DNA of 55,285 nucleotides from an uncultured SAR86 cluster bacterium (lineage in GTDB: Bacteria; Pseudomonadota; Gammaproteobacteria; Magnimaribacterales; D2472), in assembly GCA_902528215.1 (NCBI GenBank), contig CABZRR010000007.1:1-55285 (forward strand), given 5' to 3'. The notes under the pieces are model-generated. The model saw only the letters and a list, made by a program, of their open reading frames with translations. It was not told where the DNA came from and made no database searches. The position numbers were made by a program, and so were the translations under genes. This document shows, in pieces, positions 41,992-51,384 of this stretch (its first letter is position 1; each line of letters starts with the position of its first letter).

Positions 41992-44970
41992 TTATTTTGT
42001 CACAATACCTTGAATCATCTTTGAAAGGTTTTCCATTGAGACATCGTCTTTTTTAACTAATCCCACAACTCTCTCTTTTAAAAGATCTTCTTGAACTTCG
42101 GTTAAATCTTTTCCTGAAAATACTAAGACTGGCGCTCTTTTGTCTTCAGGAGTATCTTTAATATAATTATCTAGAAATTCAAACCCATCCATTCTAGGCA
42201 TTTCTAAATCAAGAATAATTAGTGACGGCTCATCTTTAGTTCTTTCAAGACCTTCTTTACCATCTCTTGCATCAATGGGTCTGTAACCAGCATCCTTTAG
42301 AAGTCTTGAAAGTAATTCTCTAACATCTTTATCATCATCGATCACCAAAACCTTATGATCTTGAGTTTCGTTCCCAAGGACTCTTTTTACGGTATTAATA
42401 AAGTGAGTCCTATCAATGGGTTTTGTTAAGTAATCATTTGCACCAAGTGAAGAAGCAAGATTTGATTGATTTAATTGGCTTATCATAATTACCGGAATAC
42501 TTTTTAAATCTTGATCTGTTTTACATTCCTTAAGTAAAGACCATCCATCTCTTCCTGGCATCAAAACATCAAGCAAAATTAATTTTGGTTTAACTTCACG
42601 AATTAGCTCCATTCCTTTTTCGCTATTTGTAGCACCAAGTAAAGTAAGATTTAGCTTTGAAATTGTTCGTTTAATTAGATCATGCATTGCAACATCATCA
42701 TCCACCAATACAACAAGATTATCTTGATCATCTAAATTTATAACATTTGCATCAACCTCATCCTCACTGTATTCAGGACATTCTCTTGGAACTGACATCG
42801 TAAAAGTAGATCCAACTCCTTCTTCACTAGTCACAACAACGTCACCACCCATCATCTCTGCAAATTTCTTTGAGATTGGAAGACCTAATCCAGTTCCACC
42901 ATAATTTGCCGATGTAGAACGTTCTGCCTGAGTATATTCCTCGAAGACTTTAGCAACTCCTTCAGGACTCATCCCCGCACCTGTGTCAATTACAGCAAAA
43001 TCAATAAACTCTACATCATCAATCATTCTGGATTTTACATCTAGAGTTACAGTTCCATTTTTTGTAAATTTAAATCCATTACTTAAAAAATTTGTTATAC
43101 ATTGTCTCAGTTTTGTTTCATCTTGAGACATAGATCCCATGGCACCATCAAGATTAATTACAAATCCATTATCATTTTTAGCTGCAAGAGGTTCGGAAAC
43201 ATCTTTAATAGTTTGGATCATATTCTCTACTTCAAAACTGGTAACAAATAACTCCATTTTTCCAGCTTCAATTTTTGAAAGATCTAAAATATTATTAATT
43301 AAAGATAAAAGATGTGTTCCCGAGGATGTAATTTTTTTTAAATCAGGCAACAAATCATCGTAACCTAAATCCTCACAATCCTCGTAAAGCATTTCTCCAT
43401 ATCCAAGAATAGCATTCAGTGGAGTCCTTAATTCATGACTCATGTTTGCAAAGAATTTTGTTTTTTGATCACTTGCGTCTCTAGCTTCATCTCTTGCTGA
43501 CTCCATTTCACTTGTTCTTGCATCAATCAAACCATTAACTTCATCTGACATCCTTGAAAAAGCAACCAACATTAATTCAACAGAGGCTTCTTCGCTGGAG
43601 TTTCTGTCTGAACTATCTGCAAGCTCATTCATTTTTTTAATGTCATTTAAGATAAGTGTTCTTGCGCTTCCATCGAGTTGATCAGCAAGAGCTGTCATTT
43701 TTTCGATAATGACTTCATCTCGCTCATGTCTTCTTTTGGCTTGTTCTTCTCTAATTGATTCCATTTCGATCAAATGAGACTTATATGTTCCCAGTGCAGC
43801 AGACAATTGACCAACCTCATCAGTCTCGGAAGCAAGAATCCCTTTCCTTATAGGCATCTCTTGTGTGTGATCACCCTTTGTTAAACCTTCCAGTACCTCA
43901 ATGGCCTTTGTTATGCCACCAAATGTTCTTGTAGTAATGAAAGCTATTAATGAAATTATGAAAATTACAAATGATATTGCAGCAATATATGTAAGATTTA
44001 AAACGTTCGCTGCTCTCAGTATATTTTCTCTTTCGTCTTTAAACACAAAAAGTTGAGCTTCATCCGCTGACAAAAATGTGCTAAGTGGAAGAAGGGTCAC
44101 TGAGGTTCCTAATTCTGTATCTTTTTCAGAATGACGCGAACCATGTATTGCTTTAAAAGCCGAGGCTTTTTCGGTTAATTTATTAAAATTTTCAATATCA
44201 AAAAGATCATCCTCAGTATCTCCAAATTGCTGATAATAATCATTAAGTGAGATCAGGCTCGAATCAGTACTAATAGCTGTTCTTACTTCAAACTCATCTT
44301 CAAATACCTCTAATCCTTTTCTAATATCAACACCAAGCGCTATAACCGCCAAAGTTTCTCCTTCAACTTTAATAGGAAAACTTAATGCCTGATTTAAAGT
44401 AGATGCTTGATCCTCATTTTTATCTTTAATTTTAACTATTGATTGTCTTGGTCTTGTCGATGCGTCTGTAAGAAAAGAATCAAGATAACTAAAAAAATCA
44501 GGACGAGCGGCAGGAGAGCAGGGATCAACTCCTAATAAATCAAGTGCGCTTCCACAATATATCCTCTCTCCTGATGGAAAATAAGCCATTACATAACTTA
44601 AATTTCCATAATCTAGTTCTTCTTCAAAAAAAAGTTCAATTAAATATTGCGCATCTCCAATTCTATCAGCACTTATAGTATCAAGGAGTGGATTAGTGAA
44701 TATATTGCTTGAAGCAACTTCATCTAAAAAAATTTCTGAATCAGGCTCCCAAAAAGAAGCATTTTCTCCTGTAACTGGTAACCACTTTGACATGACATCA
44801 AAAGATTTATTATAGGTTTGATACCATGCAGATTCATACAAGGTGAGCAATGACTCATTCGATGAATTTTCTTGGATATTTTCTCTATATCCAAAGGAAA
44901 ATATGAATATGGCTGCAACTAGCACATTGCCTATAACCCCAAATAGCAGTAACTGGAGTCTTATTGGCAT
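41992..44970 (-). CDS. Membrane hybrid histidine kinase with two receivers
   Basis: 992 residues. Order: TM (6-28), periplasmic sensor (about 29-320), TM (322-346), HAMP (about 347-400), coiled-coil, HisKA with SHELRTPLNAILGY (His512), HATPase (DTGAGMSP, GGTGLGLPIS), REC1 (acceptor Asp801) and REC2 (acceptor Asp921). The N-terminal region appears to be an extracytoplasmic double-Cache-like sensor, judged from placement only. It is expected to feed the single receiver and the HisKA-REC-GGDEF protein convergent to it. Confidence 0.93.
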   Translation of the reverse strand: MPIRLQLLLFGVIGNVLVAAIFIFSFGYRENIQENSSNESLLTLYESAWYQTYNKSFDVMSKWLPVTGENASFWEPDSEIFLDEVASSNIFTNPLLDTISADRIGDAQYLIELFFEEELDYGNLSYVMAYFPSGERIYCGSALDLLGVDPCSPAARPDFFSYLDSFLTDASTRPRQSIVKIKDKNEDQASTLNQALSFPIKVEGETLAVIALGVDIRKGLEVFEDEFEVRTAISTDSSLISLNDYYQQFGDTEDDLFDIENFNKLTEKASAFKAIHGSRHSEKDTELGTSVTLLPLSTFLSADEAQLFVFKDERENILRAANVLNLTYIAAISFVIFIISLIAFITTRTFGGITKAIEVLEGLTKGDHTQEMPIRKGILASETDEVGQLSAALGTYKSHLIEMESIREEQAKRRHERDEVIIEKMTALADQLDGSARTLILNDIKKMNELADSSDRNSSEEASVELMLVAFSRMSDEVNGLIDARTSEMESARDEARDASDQKTKFFANMSHELRTPLNAILGYGEMLYEDCEDLGYDDLLPDLKKITSSGTHLLSLINNILDLSKIEAGKMELFVTSFEVENMIQTIKDVSEPLAAKNDNGFVINLDGAMGSMSQDETKLRQCITNFLSNGFKFTKNGTVTLDVKSRMIDDVEFIDFAVIDTGAGMSPEGVAKVFEEYTQAERSTSANYGGTGLGLPISKKFAEMMGGDVVVTSEEGVGSTFTMSVPRECPEYSEDEVDANVINLDDQDNLVVLVDDDVAMHDLIKRTISKLNLTLLGATNSEKGMELIREVKPKLILLDVLMPGRDGWSLLKECKTDQDLKSIPVIMISQLNQSNLASSLGANDYLTKPIDRTHFINTVKRVLGNETQDHKVLVIDDDKDVRELLSRLLKDAGYRPIDARDGKEGLERTKDEPSLIILDLEMPRMDGFEFLDNYIKDTPEDKRAPVLVFSGKDLTEVQEDLLKERVVGLVKKDDVSMENLSKMIQGIVTK

Positions 44971-45001
44971 GGATATTCTCTGGCTATATTAAAATTTTAA
45001 G

Positions 45002-45376
45002 TTAATTAGCAAGTTTAAACGTGAGACTGATCTGAACATTATTAACTTTAACAGATGTTCCATTATATGTAGGCGGTTGATATAAAAATTTTCTTACAGC
45101 TTTAATAGATGCTCTATCAAAAACACCAGCAGGACTACTTTCAACAACATACGGATCTAAGACAGATCCATCTGTATCAACATCAAACTCAAGTTTTACA
45201 TTGCCTTCAATACCAAGTCTGATCGCTCTTCTTGGATATTCGGCAGCAGGACTTGATACTCGAAAAACTTCAATTTCAGTTCCTTCTTCTCCAACATAAC
45301 CTATATCACCTGCAAAAGATGGCATAGAAATTAATAATGCAAAAACAAACAAAATGGGGGTAAAAAACGATTTCAT
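45002..45376 (-). CDS. Exported TonB C-terminal domain protein
   Basis: 124 residues. A signal peptide (to SFAG, about residue 23) leads directly into a TonB_C domain: EYPRRAIRLGIEGNVKLEFDVDTDGSV, VVESSPAGVFDRASIKAVRKFLYQPP. There is no proline-rich spacer and no retained membrane anchor, so it cannot be an ordinary energy transducer. Such free domains may bind TonB-dependent receptors or peptidoglycan. Its role here is unknown. It diverges from the CBS gene. Confidence 0.85.
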   Translation of the reverse strand: MKSFFTPILFVFALLISMPSFAGDIGYVGEEGTEIEVFRVSSPAAEYPRRAIRLGIEGNVKLEFDVDTDGSVLDPYVVESSPAGVFDRASIKAVRKFLYQPPTYNGTSVKVNNVQISLTFKLAN

Positions 45377-45388
45377 ATCAATTAAATG

Positions 45389-45502
45389 TTTACGTTAATA
45401 ATACAAGTAGTAATCATACATACTTTTAGTAGAGCTTATGATACCAAGAAATTAGATAGGGTGTTAATATCTTTTATATATTTATCATAATGTTAACGTA
45501 AA
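45389..45502. promoter_or_regulatory. Inverted repeat pair in the TonB-C/CBS divergent region
   Basis: TTTACGTTAA (45389-45398) and its exact reverse complement TTAACGTAAA (45493-45502) stand at the two ends of the 139-base gap, each 12-16 bases from a start codon. A shared regulator for the two divergent genes is possible. AT-rich context makes chance plausible. I see no gene in the gap. Confidence 0.35.
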
Positions 45503-45515
45503 GTTAAAAGTTAAT

Positions 45516-45917
45516 ATGAAGAAAGTTAAAGATCATTTGAACGCACAAAGATATTGGGATATCTTCACTATTCCAGAAAATTCTAACTTATTTAATGCCG
45601 CATCTCTCATGAATAAAAATAAAATAGGCGCTTTGATGATTTCTAAAATCGGATCAGAAGAAAATTTATGTAAGTCATCTGTTCTCGGTATATTGACTGA
45701 ACGAGATCTTGTATATGCTTTATCTGGAGGTGCAAAAAATCTAGGTTCAAAGACTGTTAAAGATATTATGACAAGAAAACTAATTTATACATGCCCAGAA
45801 ACATCTAACTCCGAAGCTAAAAAACTTATGCTTGATAATCAGATAAGACATTTACCTGTTTTTTCAGGCGAACAACTCGTTGGAATTATCTCTATGAGAG
45901 ATGTTTTTAAAGTTTAG
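45516..45917 (+). CDS. CBS-domain protein
   Basis: 133 residues made of two CBS motifs: SNLFNAASLMNKNKIGALMI followed by GILTERDLVYALSGG, then SNSEAKKLMLDNQIRHLPVF followed by LVGIISMRDVFKV. A lone CBS pair binds adenine nucleotides and regulates a partner. No partner is evident. The gene uses the ATG at 45516 after a rather weak AAGTTAAAAG leader. Confidence 0.88.
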   Translation: MKKVKDHLNAQRYWDIFTIPENSNLFNAASLMNKNKIGALMISKIGSEENLCKSSVLGILTERDLVYALSGGAKNLGSKTVKDIMTRKLIYTCPETSNSEAKKLMLDNQIRHLPVFSGEQLVGIISMRDVFKV

Positions 45918-45933
45918 AAGTTAATATACAAAA

Positions 45934-47283
45934 ATGAATCTATATCAACGGCTGTCATATACAGCATTGAATTTTCCTACTTCAGCGGCAGGGATGCCTA
46001 TTTTTATATTTATTTTACCTTTTTACGCAGATGATCTTGGGTTGGGTCTATCTTTGGTTGGAATTATTTTCTTTTTAGGAAGATTTTCCGATATTCTAAC
46101 TGATCCTGTCATGGGATTATTGATTGATAAATTTCCATCAAGCTGGGGTAAGCACAAGCACTGGGTTTTTCTTTCTGCACCCATTTTCATGTTTGCAACT
46201 TTTTTAATTTTTTTACCTCAAACATCCTCACCATCATGGATTTATTTTTTTATAGGATTATTTTTACTTTACTTAGCATTTACATTATCTACTATTACCC
46301 AGCTGTCGTGGGCAACATTTTTAGCGCCTGATTATGATGATCGAACGAGACTTTTAACTTTAAGAGAGTTTATGGCTCTGCTTGGTATGTTCTCAGTAAT
46401 TGCAATCCCTGCCGTTGTTGAAATAAATGATCCATCTTTGCAAGCAAAAGTGAATGCAATTGGAATTTTTGTCTTATTTTGTATTCCATTAATTACAATT
46501 AATTCTTTGTGGAATACACCTGACTCATTTTCATTTCAAGATCAGGAAAAGTCTGAAAACTCATTCAAAAATTTTATCGCCTTATTTTCTAATAAGATGT
46601 TAATTAGAATTGTCACAGCAGCAGTTTTAATTGCGTTTTGTATGAGCTTGAATGGAGCATTGTATTTAATTTGGATGGAAGTAGTAATTGAGCTGCCAGA
46701 ATATTCCTCAAGATTAATGTTGATTTACTATGTTGTAAGTGTGTTTGGATTGCTAATATGGAGACATTTAAGCTTAAAAACATCTAAACATTTTGCAGCT
46801 GGAATTTCATGCATATACGCAATATTTATATTATCTATAGGGTTCATTGGTTATTGGTATATAAAAGATCTAACTACTTTTCAAAAGTTAATTGGAGTGG
46901 GAACATTTATAGTTTTATATGGATTTTCTTTTTCAGGACCACTTCCATTGATTAATGCTATGACTGCAGATATTTCAGACAAATTAAGTTTTGAAGTTGG
47001 AGAAAATATTTCTGGAACAGTTTTTTCATTCCTAACAACACTGACAAAAATTGGTTTTGCATTGGCTGCTGTGGTTCCTTATTTAATCTTAGAGCTTTAT
47101 TGGGGTTTTGATATTAGTCTTGGTGTATCTAATACTGAATCATCTAAGATGGCAATCTATTATATTTATACATTTGTTCCAATAATTAGCTACTCTATAG
47201 CATCATATCTTTTATTTACTCATTCACTGGGGAGGGAAGATCATAAAAAAATTAAATCTAAACTAAATAACAATGCCTTATAA
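45934..47283 (+). CDS. GPH/MFS_2-type transporter
   Basis: 449 residues, 12 predicted membrane helices. The first loop [21 protein letters not shown] is the glycoside-pentoside-hexuronide:cation symporter signature, and [15 protein letters not shown] the following one. Sugars or, in eukaryotic kin, lysolipids are transported. Its last 11 bases overlap the rubredoxin start. Confidence 0.85.
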   Translation: MNLYQRLSYTALNFPTSAAGMPIFIFILPFYADDLGLGLSLVGIIFFLGRFSDILTDPVMGLLIDKFPSSWGKHKHWVFLSAPIFMFATFLIFLPQTSSPSWIYFFIGLFLLYLAFTLSTITQLSWATFLAPDYDDRTRLLTLREFMALLGMFSVIAIPAVVEINDPSLQAKVNAIGIFVLFCIPLITINSLWNTPDSFSFQDQEKSENSFKNFIALFSNKMLIRIVTAAVLIAFCMSLNGALYLIWMEVVIELPEYSSRLMLIYYVVSVFGLLIWRHLSLKTSKHFAAGISCIYAIFILSIGFIGYWYIKDLTTFQKLIGVGTFIVLYGFSFSGPLPLINAMTADISDKLSFEVGENISGTVFSFLTTLTKIGFALAAVVPYLILELYWGFDISLGVSNTESSKMAIYYIYTFVPIISYSIASYLLFTHSLGREDHKKIKSKLNNNAL

Positions 47284-47443
47284 AAAATATGAATGCATCA
47301 TCTGTGGATACATCTATGACGAGGAACTTGGTGATCCAGATGATGGTTTAGCTCCTGGAACAAGGTGGGAAGATATTCCAGATGAATGGGTCTGCCCAGA
47401 TTGCGGTGTTAGTAAGTTTGATTTTGAATTAATAGAGGAATAG
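47273..47443 (+). CDS. Rubredoxin
   Basis: 56 residues: [20 protein letters not shown], then [19 protein letters not shown], then [17 protein letters not shown]. The two CxxC pairs (CIIC, CPDC) bind one iron. It carries single electrons, often to a monooxygenase such as AlkB. The start lies within the end of the transporter gene. It is convergent with the Rieske oxygenase gene, a possible electron acceptor or not. Confidence 0.95.
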   Translation: MPYKKYECIICGYIYDEELGDPDDGLAPGTRWEDIPDEWVCPDCGVSKFDFELIEE

Positions 47444-47461
47444 CACTAAATATAAAAAATT

Positions 47462-48460
47462 TTATTTTTCGATATTTTCAGTTTTGATTGATTCTGGTTC
47501 CTTATCTTCAGCATAAAATGTTGCAAAGTGTTTTCTAAATTTAGCAATTGGCCCGTCTGAGTCACACAGGACAGGTTTTGATGCATATTTTTTATTTTCC
47601 CAAACGGGAATATCTTCTTTTACTTGTTTATTAATATCTGCAATTATTGCTGCGCCAACGCCACCAGTTGGAACTTCTCCATTAACCTTCTTCTGAAGGA
47701 ACGAGAATCTGGTAATTACTTCCTCATTTTCAGTAGGAGTTGTTGAGCCTAAAAGAAGTGTGTCACAGATTCCTTCAAACTTTGTAAAATTATCACCTGG
47801 TCCATTTGATGCGCCAGATATTTTACCTTTAACGGTTCCCCTAGGAGTAATCATGTCTGCTTTTTGATAAAAAAATCTTTTTTGATTTTCATAAGTGACT
47901 TCAAATTCTGGATATGTTGCAACACCATGAACGTATACAAAATGAGCTGCATCGACAGCATTTTCTGCCATATCTTGAATGTGGCATTTAATTCGGTATT
48001 CAAATTTCTCAAACTCATCGCCCCATTCTGGATCGAGGACTTCAGGATATGTTTCTACCTCATAATGTGGTTCGTCACCATGAGGGTGATACCAAGCATA
48101 AATTAGATTATTTCTCTCAACGGTTGGATAGGTAAATATTTTTGTATCCTGCGCTCTTGGAGGAATGCGTTTGGCGTATGGAATCTCTCCAATTTTCCCA
48201 TCAGTTTTCCATCTCCATGCATGAAAAGGACATTCTATACATTCTCCGCTGACAATACCTCCATGACCTAAATGGGCTCCCAGGTGAGGACAATATGCAT
48301 CTAACATGCTCACTTCACCTGATTCAGTTCTGAATAAAACTTGATCTTGAGCAAAGTAACGCACTGCTTTTACATCACCAACTTTGAGCTCATCTGAGTA
48401 ATCAACAACATACCATCCAAATGGTATCTGCAACATTGAATATCTACTTTCTTCTGTCAT
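47462..48460 (-). CDS. Rieske non-heme iron oxygenase (KshA-like)
   Basis: 332 residues. The Rieske cluster ligands are Cys57-Pro-His59 and Cys77-Pro-Phe-His80 (YCPHLGAHLGHGG, ECPFHAWRW). The catalytic iron motif is ENAVDAAHFVYVH. The single-component alpha subunit size and the start SMLQIPFGWYVVDYSDEL are close to 3-ketosteroid-9-alpha-hydroxylase (KshA)-type enzymes. It needs a reductase that is not in the window. It ends the minus-strand cluster that begins at 52466. Confidence 0.92.
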   Translation of the reverse strand: MTEESRYSMLQIPFGWYVVDYSDELKVGDVKAVRYFAQDQVLFRTESGEVSMLDAYCPHLGAHLGHGGIVSGECIECPFHAWRWKTDGKIGEIPYAKRIPPRAQDTKIFTYPTVERNNLIYAWYHPHGDEPHYEVETYPEVLDPEWGDEFEKFEYRIKCHIQDMAENAVDAAHFVYVHGVATYPEFEVTYENQKRFFYQKADMITPRGTVKGKISGASNGPGDNFTKFEGICDTLLLGSTTPTENEEVITRFSFLQKKVNGEVPTGGVGAAIIADINKQVKEDIPVWENKKYASKPVLCDSDGPIAKFRKHFATFYAEDKEPESIKTENIEK

Positions 48461-48485
48461 GATTTGTGGTAATTTATATTGTTAA

Positions 48486-49358
48486 TTATATATTTAATTT
48501 AAGCACTCTTTTAGCATTTTCTCCCAAAAAAAGCGGCCATATTTCATCATTAAAAGGGACATTATCCATTTCAGTAAAAATTTTATCTAAAGATAGCCCC
48601 ATAGGGAAATATCCTGCATACAAAATTTTATTTTTTCCACGAGTATTAGCAAAATCTATAATGTCCTTAGGATAATGTTTTGGTGAAAAAGCACTCGTTG
48701 AATAATATAAATTTGGATATTTTAGCATCAGTTTACATGCAAGGGCTGTCCAGGGTTCGGCCCCATGTCTCATAATAAATTTTAGTTCTGGAAAATACCA
48801 ACATACCTCATCAATCAACTCAACTTTCTGAGGAGCCATTGGAATTCTTGGACCAGGAACTCCTACACAGCAAAAAAAAGGGATATCTAGTGCGATACAC
48901 ATCTCATATATGGGATACCATTTTTGATCATTGATAGCAATTTGAGGATACATTCCAGATGGAAAAGCACTAACCGCTTTAATTCCATAAGTTTCATAGT
49001 GTCTTTTGATATTTTCAGCCTCGTTTTCAATATTTGGATTTACAGGCAGATCAAAAAAAAATCTATCTGTATGATTTTTCGCAGCTTCAATTTTTACTTT
49101 AGATTTTTCATGGAATCCAATCATGGCTTGATTGATATGATATTTATCCATTTGTTCGATTGTATATTGAATAAAGTCGTCGTGAGAGCCAGTTTCAGGT
49201 ATATCCTTAAACATGTATTGAGCTGGCATCTTAAACATAGATTTAGATTCCTCATCTCGAAGAAGTGGTTCCATAAACTTATACCAATCTGATCTATCTT
49301 CTTGTTCAGGAATTCCAAGCATAAGATCAATGGTATGAATATCTTTATTAATTGCCAT
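48486..49358 (-). CDS. Amidohydrolase-2 family protein
   Basis: 290 residues of the amidohydrolase-2 / decarboxylase type (PF04909): FKMPAQYMFKDIPE near the front, VSAFPSGMYPQIAINDQKWYPIYEMC, then IPFFCCVGVPGPRIPM, FIMRHGAEPW and ILYAGYFPMGLSLDKIF. The first metal motif HxH is not seen, and the C-terminal active-site Asp region reads YAGYFPMG, so the metal site may be degenerate. In other clusters such proteins act on ring-cleavage products. It lies 26 bases upstream of the Rieske gene. Confidence 0.8.
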   Translation of the reverse strand: MAINKDIHTIDLMLGIPEQEDRSDWYKFMEPLLRDEESKSMFKMPAQYMFKDIPETGSHDDFIQYTIEQMDKYHINQAMIGFHEKSKVKIEAAKNHTDRFFFDLPVNPNIENEAENIKRHYETYGIKAVSAFPSGMYPQIAINDQKWYPIYEMCIALDIPFFCCVGVPGPRIPMAPQKVELIDEVCWYFPELKFIMRHGAEPWTALACKLMLKYPNLYYSTSAFSPKHYPKDIIDFANTRGKNKILYAGYFPMGLSLDKIFTEMDNVPFNDEIWPLFLGENAKRVLKLNI

Positions 49359-49458
49359 ATTTAAATTTTAAACAATTATTACTAATAAATTGGTTAATAT
49401 GAAAAAAGTATAGAATAATTATTTTTAAGCTTGACGAAAAAGAATTACTTGATACTCA

Positions 49459-50235
49459 TCAAGACATAAATTCTCCACCATTTACATCTAGATTTGCTCC
49501 AGTAATTACTTTTGCAAGATCAGAAATTAAAAATAATGCAGCATTTGCACAATCACTATCATCTGGAATTATTCCTAGGGGAATATCTTTTGTAACTCCG
49601 TTAATTACATCACTTGGTTCAACACCCAATGATTCTGCAGTAAAATTTACATACATTTCAACTGGAGGACCCCACATCCAGCCCATGTATACTGAATTGA
49701 CTCTAATTCCTTTTGGACCCAACTCTTTTGCAAGAATTTTTGTTGCTGTAGATAGAGCGCCTTTTGATGCAGCATAACCTCCTTGAGTTGGTAAAGGTTT
49801 TTTTGTAATTAGGCTATTGATCATTACAATTGCACCTTTTTTATTTGGAACCATCTCTTTTACCGCTGCCATTGTTAAATTCATGGTTCCAAAAAAGTTT
49901 GTGTTCATGGTTTCATGCCAGTCATCAAAATCAGAATCTTCAATTTCTTTAAAGTCACCCGCTCGGTATGCGCTATTGATTAATCCATCTAGTTTTCCAT
50001 ATTTTTTAATTGTTTCATTAACTAAATTTTCACAATCTTTTTTATCTGTGATGTCACATGGTATTGCAATGACATCTGATTTTTCTCCAATTTCTTCTTT
50101 AAGTTTATTCAATAACTCAGTTGATCTTGCAGCAATTGCTATTTTTGCACCTTCTCTTGCTGCACCATAAGCAAGTTCTTGGCCCAAGCCAGGTCCAATA
50201 CCCGAAACAATCACAACTTTATCTTCTAGTAACAT
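49459..50235 (-). CDS. Short-chain dehydrogenase/reductase
   Basis: 258 residues. The NAD(P) motif reads SGIGPGLGQELA, with the Tyr-Lys pair in YAASKGAL and the Ser in MINSLITKK. It ends DVNGGEFMS. A hydroxy or keto group on a ring or side chain is the expected target. The sulfotransferase gene lies 10 bases upstream. Confidence 0.92.
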   Translation of the reverse strand: MLLEDKVVIVSGIGPGLGQELAYGAAREGAKIAIAARSTELLNKLKEEIGEKSDVIAIPCDITDKKDCENLVNETIKKYGKLDGLINSAYRAGDFKEIEDSDFDDWHETMNTNFFGTMNLTMAAVKEMVPNKKGAIVMINSLITKKPLPTQGGYAASKGALSTATKILAKELGPKGIRVNSVYMGWMWGPPVEMYVNFTAESLGVEPSDVINGVTKDIPLGIIPDDSDCANAALFLISDLAKVITGANLDVNGGEFMS

Positions 50236-50244
50236 TTTTACTTC

Positions 50245-51384
50245 CTATTTTATATATTGATTTATGTATTCATTAAAATTTTTACTTATAAAAGAATCAT
50301 CTAGATTGAATTCTTTAAGTGAATATTGATGAGCACCCATTTCATGTTGATTTTCTTCTTTCCAAGCTTTCATTGCATTTTCTGCCTGATGTGTAAAGTC
50401 CTCTCCTATGAAGTCATAAACTTCAGTCATTTCCGAAATTGGATCCTTAATCATTTTATTAAATTCTAAATCGAGAAAATTTTCTTTATTTAATCTGCTT
50501 ATTTTCATACAGTGATTTAGTACTTTGGCTAACTTATTTGCCCAATGATGACCAATTTCTTCTTTATCGTATGAGTTTGAAATCGGTTCAAATAAATTTG
50601 CACACATTGAGCAAAATGAAGGCACAGTTTTGTAAGGATCTCTATGCGTCTGGATCACTTTTGAGTCAGGAAATACATTCAGTAATTTATCAATAAAACC
50701 TAAATGGTGAGGTGACTTAAGAACCCATCTTTTATTTTCTCTGCCCGGATTTTGCCACTGAAGGTATTGAAGCATTTTTTTTAATTGTACGTAGGCATGA
50801 ATATGATCCTGAGATTCAACCCAATGAGAATAGGCTGGCAGTCGCATGAATGATTCTGGCACCGTGCTAAAAAATGTATGCTCCAATAATAAAATTTCTT
50901 CATCGGCTCCTTTGTAGTCCCAGGGATGAATTGTCAATGCATCAGGAGAAGCTTGCATAACAGCTTCAACTTCAGCTTTACCCATTTCCATTCTATCCAC
51001 GGGGTTGCCTCTTTGTTCATTTTCAAGCATTGCTGGATACCTTCCTTCCCACCAAAGCATCGCAGTATGATTTGGATCAGAGGCAAGAAGTCTATGAGTC
51101 ATAGTGCTCCCTGTCCTAGGAAGACCAACAATCACAACTGGCGACTTAATTTCCTCATTTAAAATTTCTGGATTTTCAATAAATGCACTTTCAATTCTTA
51201 GGATATTAGCTAATATTCCAATCAGTCTGTGTTTTTGCGCCTCAACACCAACTTCATTCAAATCAGCTTCTTTATTTATTGAATTGATAAGTGTTTTAAA
51301 ACCTTCCACAAATAATGGATTGCCAAAATTTTCTAAACCAGTTTGATTTTTAGCTTCATTTATAATTTCTAGTTCATTAAGCAT
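50245..51384 (-). CDS. Sulfotransferase-family protein (PF13469 type)
   Basis: 379 residues. VVIVGLPRTGSTMTHRLLASDPN is the 5'-phosphosulfate binding loop, and RWVLKSPHHLGFIDKLLNVFPDSKVIQTHRDP is the second, 3'-phosphate-binding region. PAPS-dependent sulfation is the inferred reaction; many members near steroid or fatty-acid genes have no known substrate. The start codon shares its last base with the DUF1214 stop. Confidence 0.88.
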   Translation of the reverse strand: MLNELEIINEAKNQTGLENFGNPLFVEGFKTLINSINKEADLNEVGVEAQKHRLIGILANILRIESAFIENPEILNEEIKSPVVIVGLPRTGSTMTHRLLASDPNHTAMLWWEGRYPAMLENEQRGNPVDRMEMGKAEVEAVMQASPDALTIHPWDYKGADEEILLLEHTFFSTVPESFMRLPAYSHWVESQDHIHAYVQLKKMLQYLQWQNPGRENKRWVLKSPHHLGFIDKLLNVFPDSKVIQTHRDPYKTVPSFCSMCANLFEPISNSYDKEEIGHHWANKLAKVLNHCMKISRLNKENFLDLEFNKMIKDPISEMTEVYDFIGEDFTHQAENAMKAWKEENQHEMGAHQYSLKEFNLDDSFISKNFNEYINQYIK

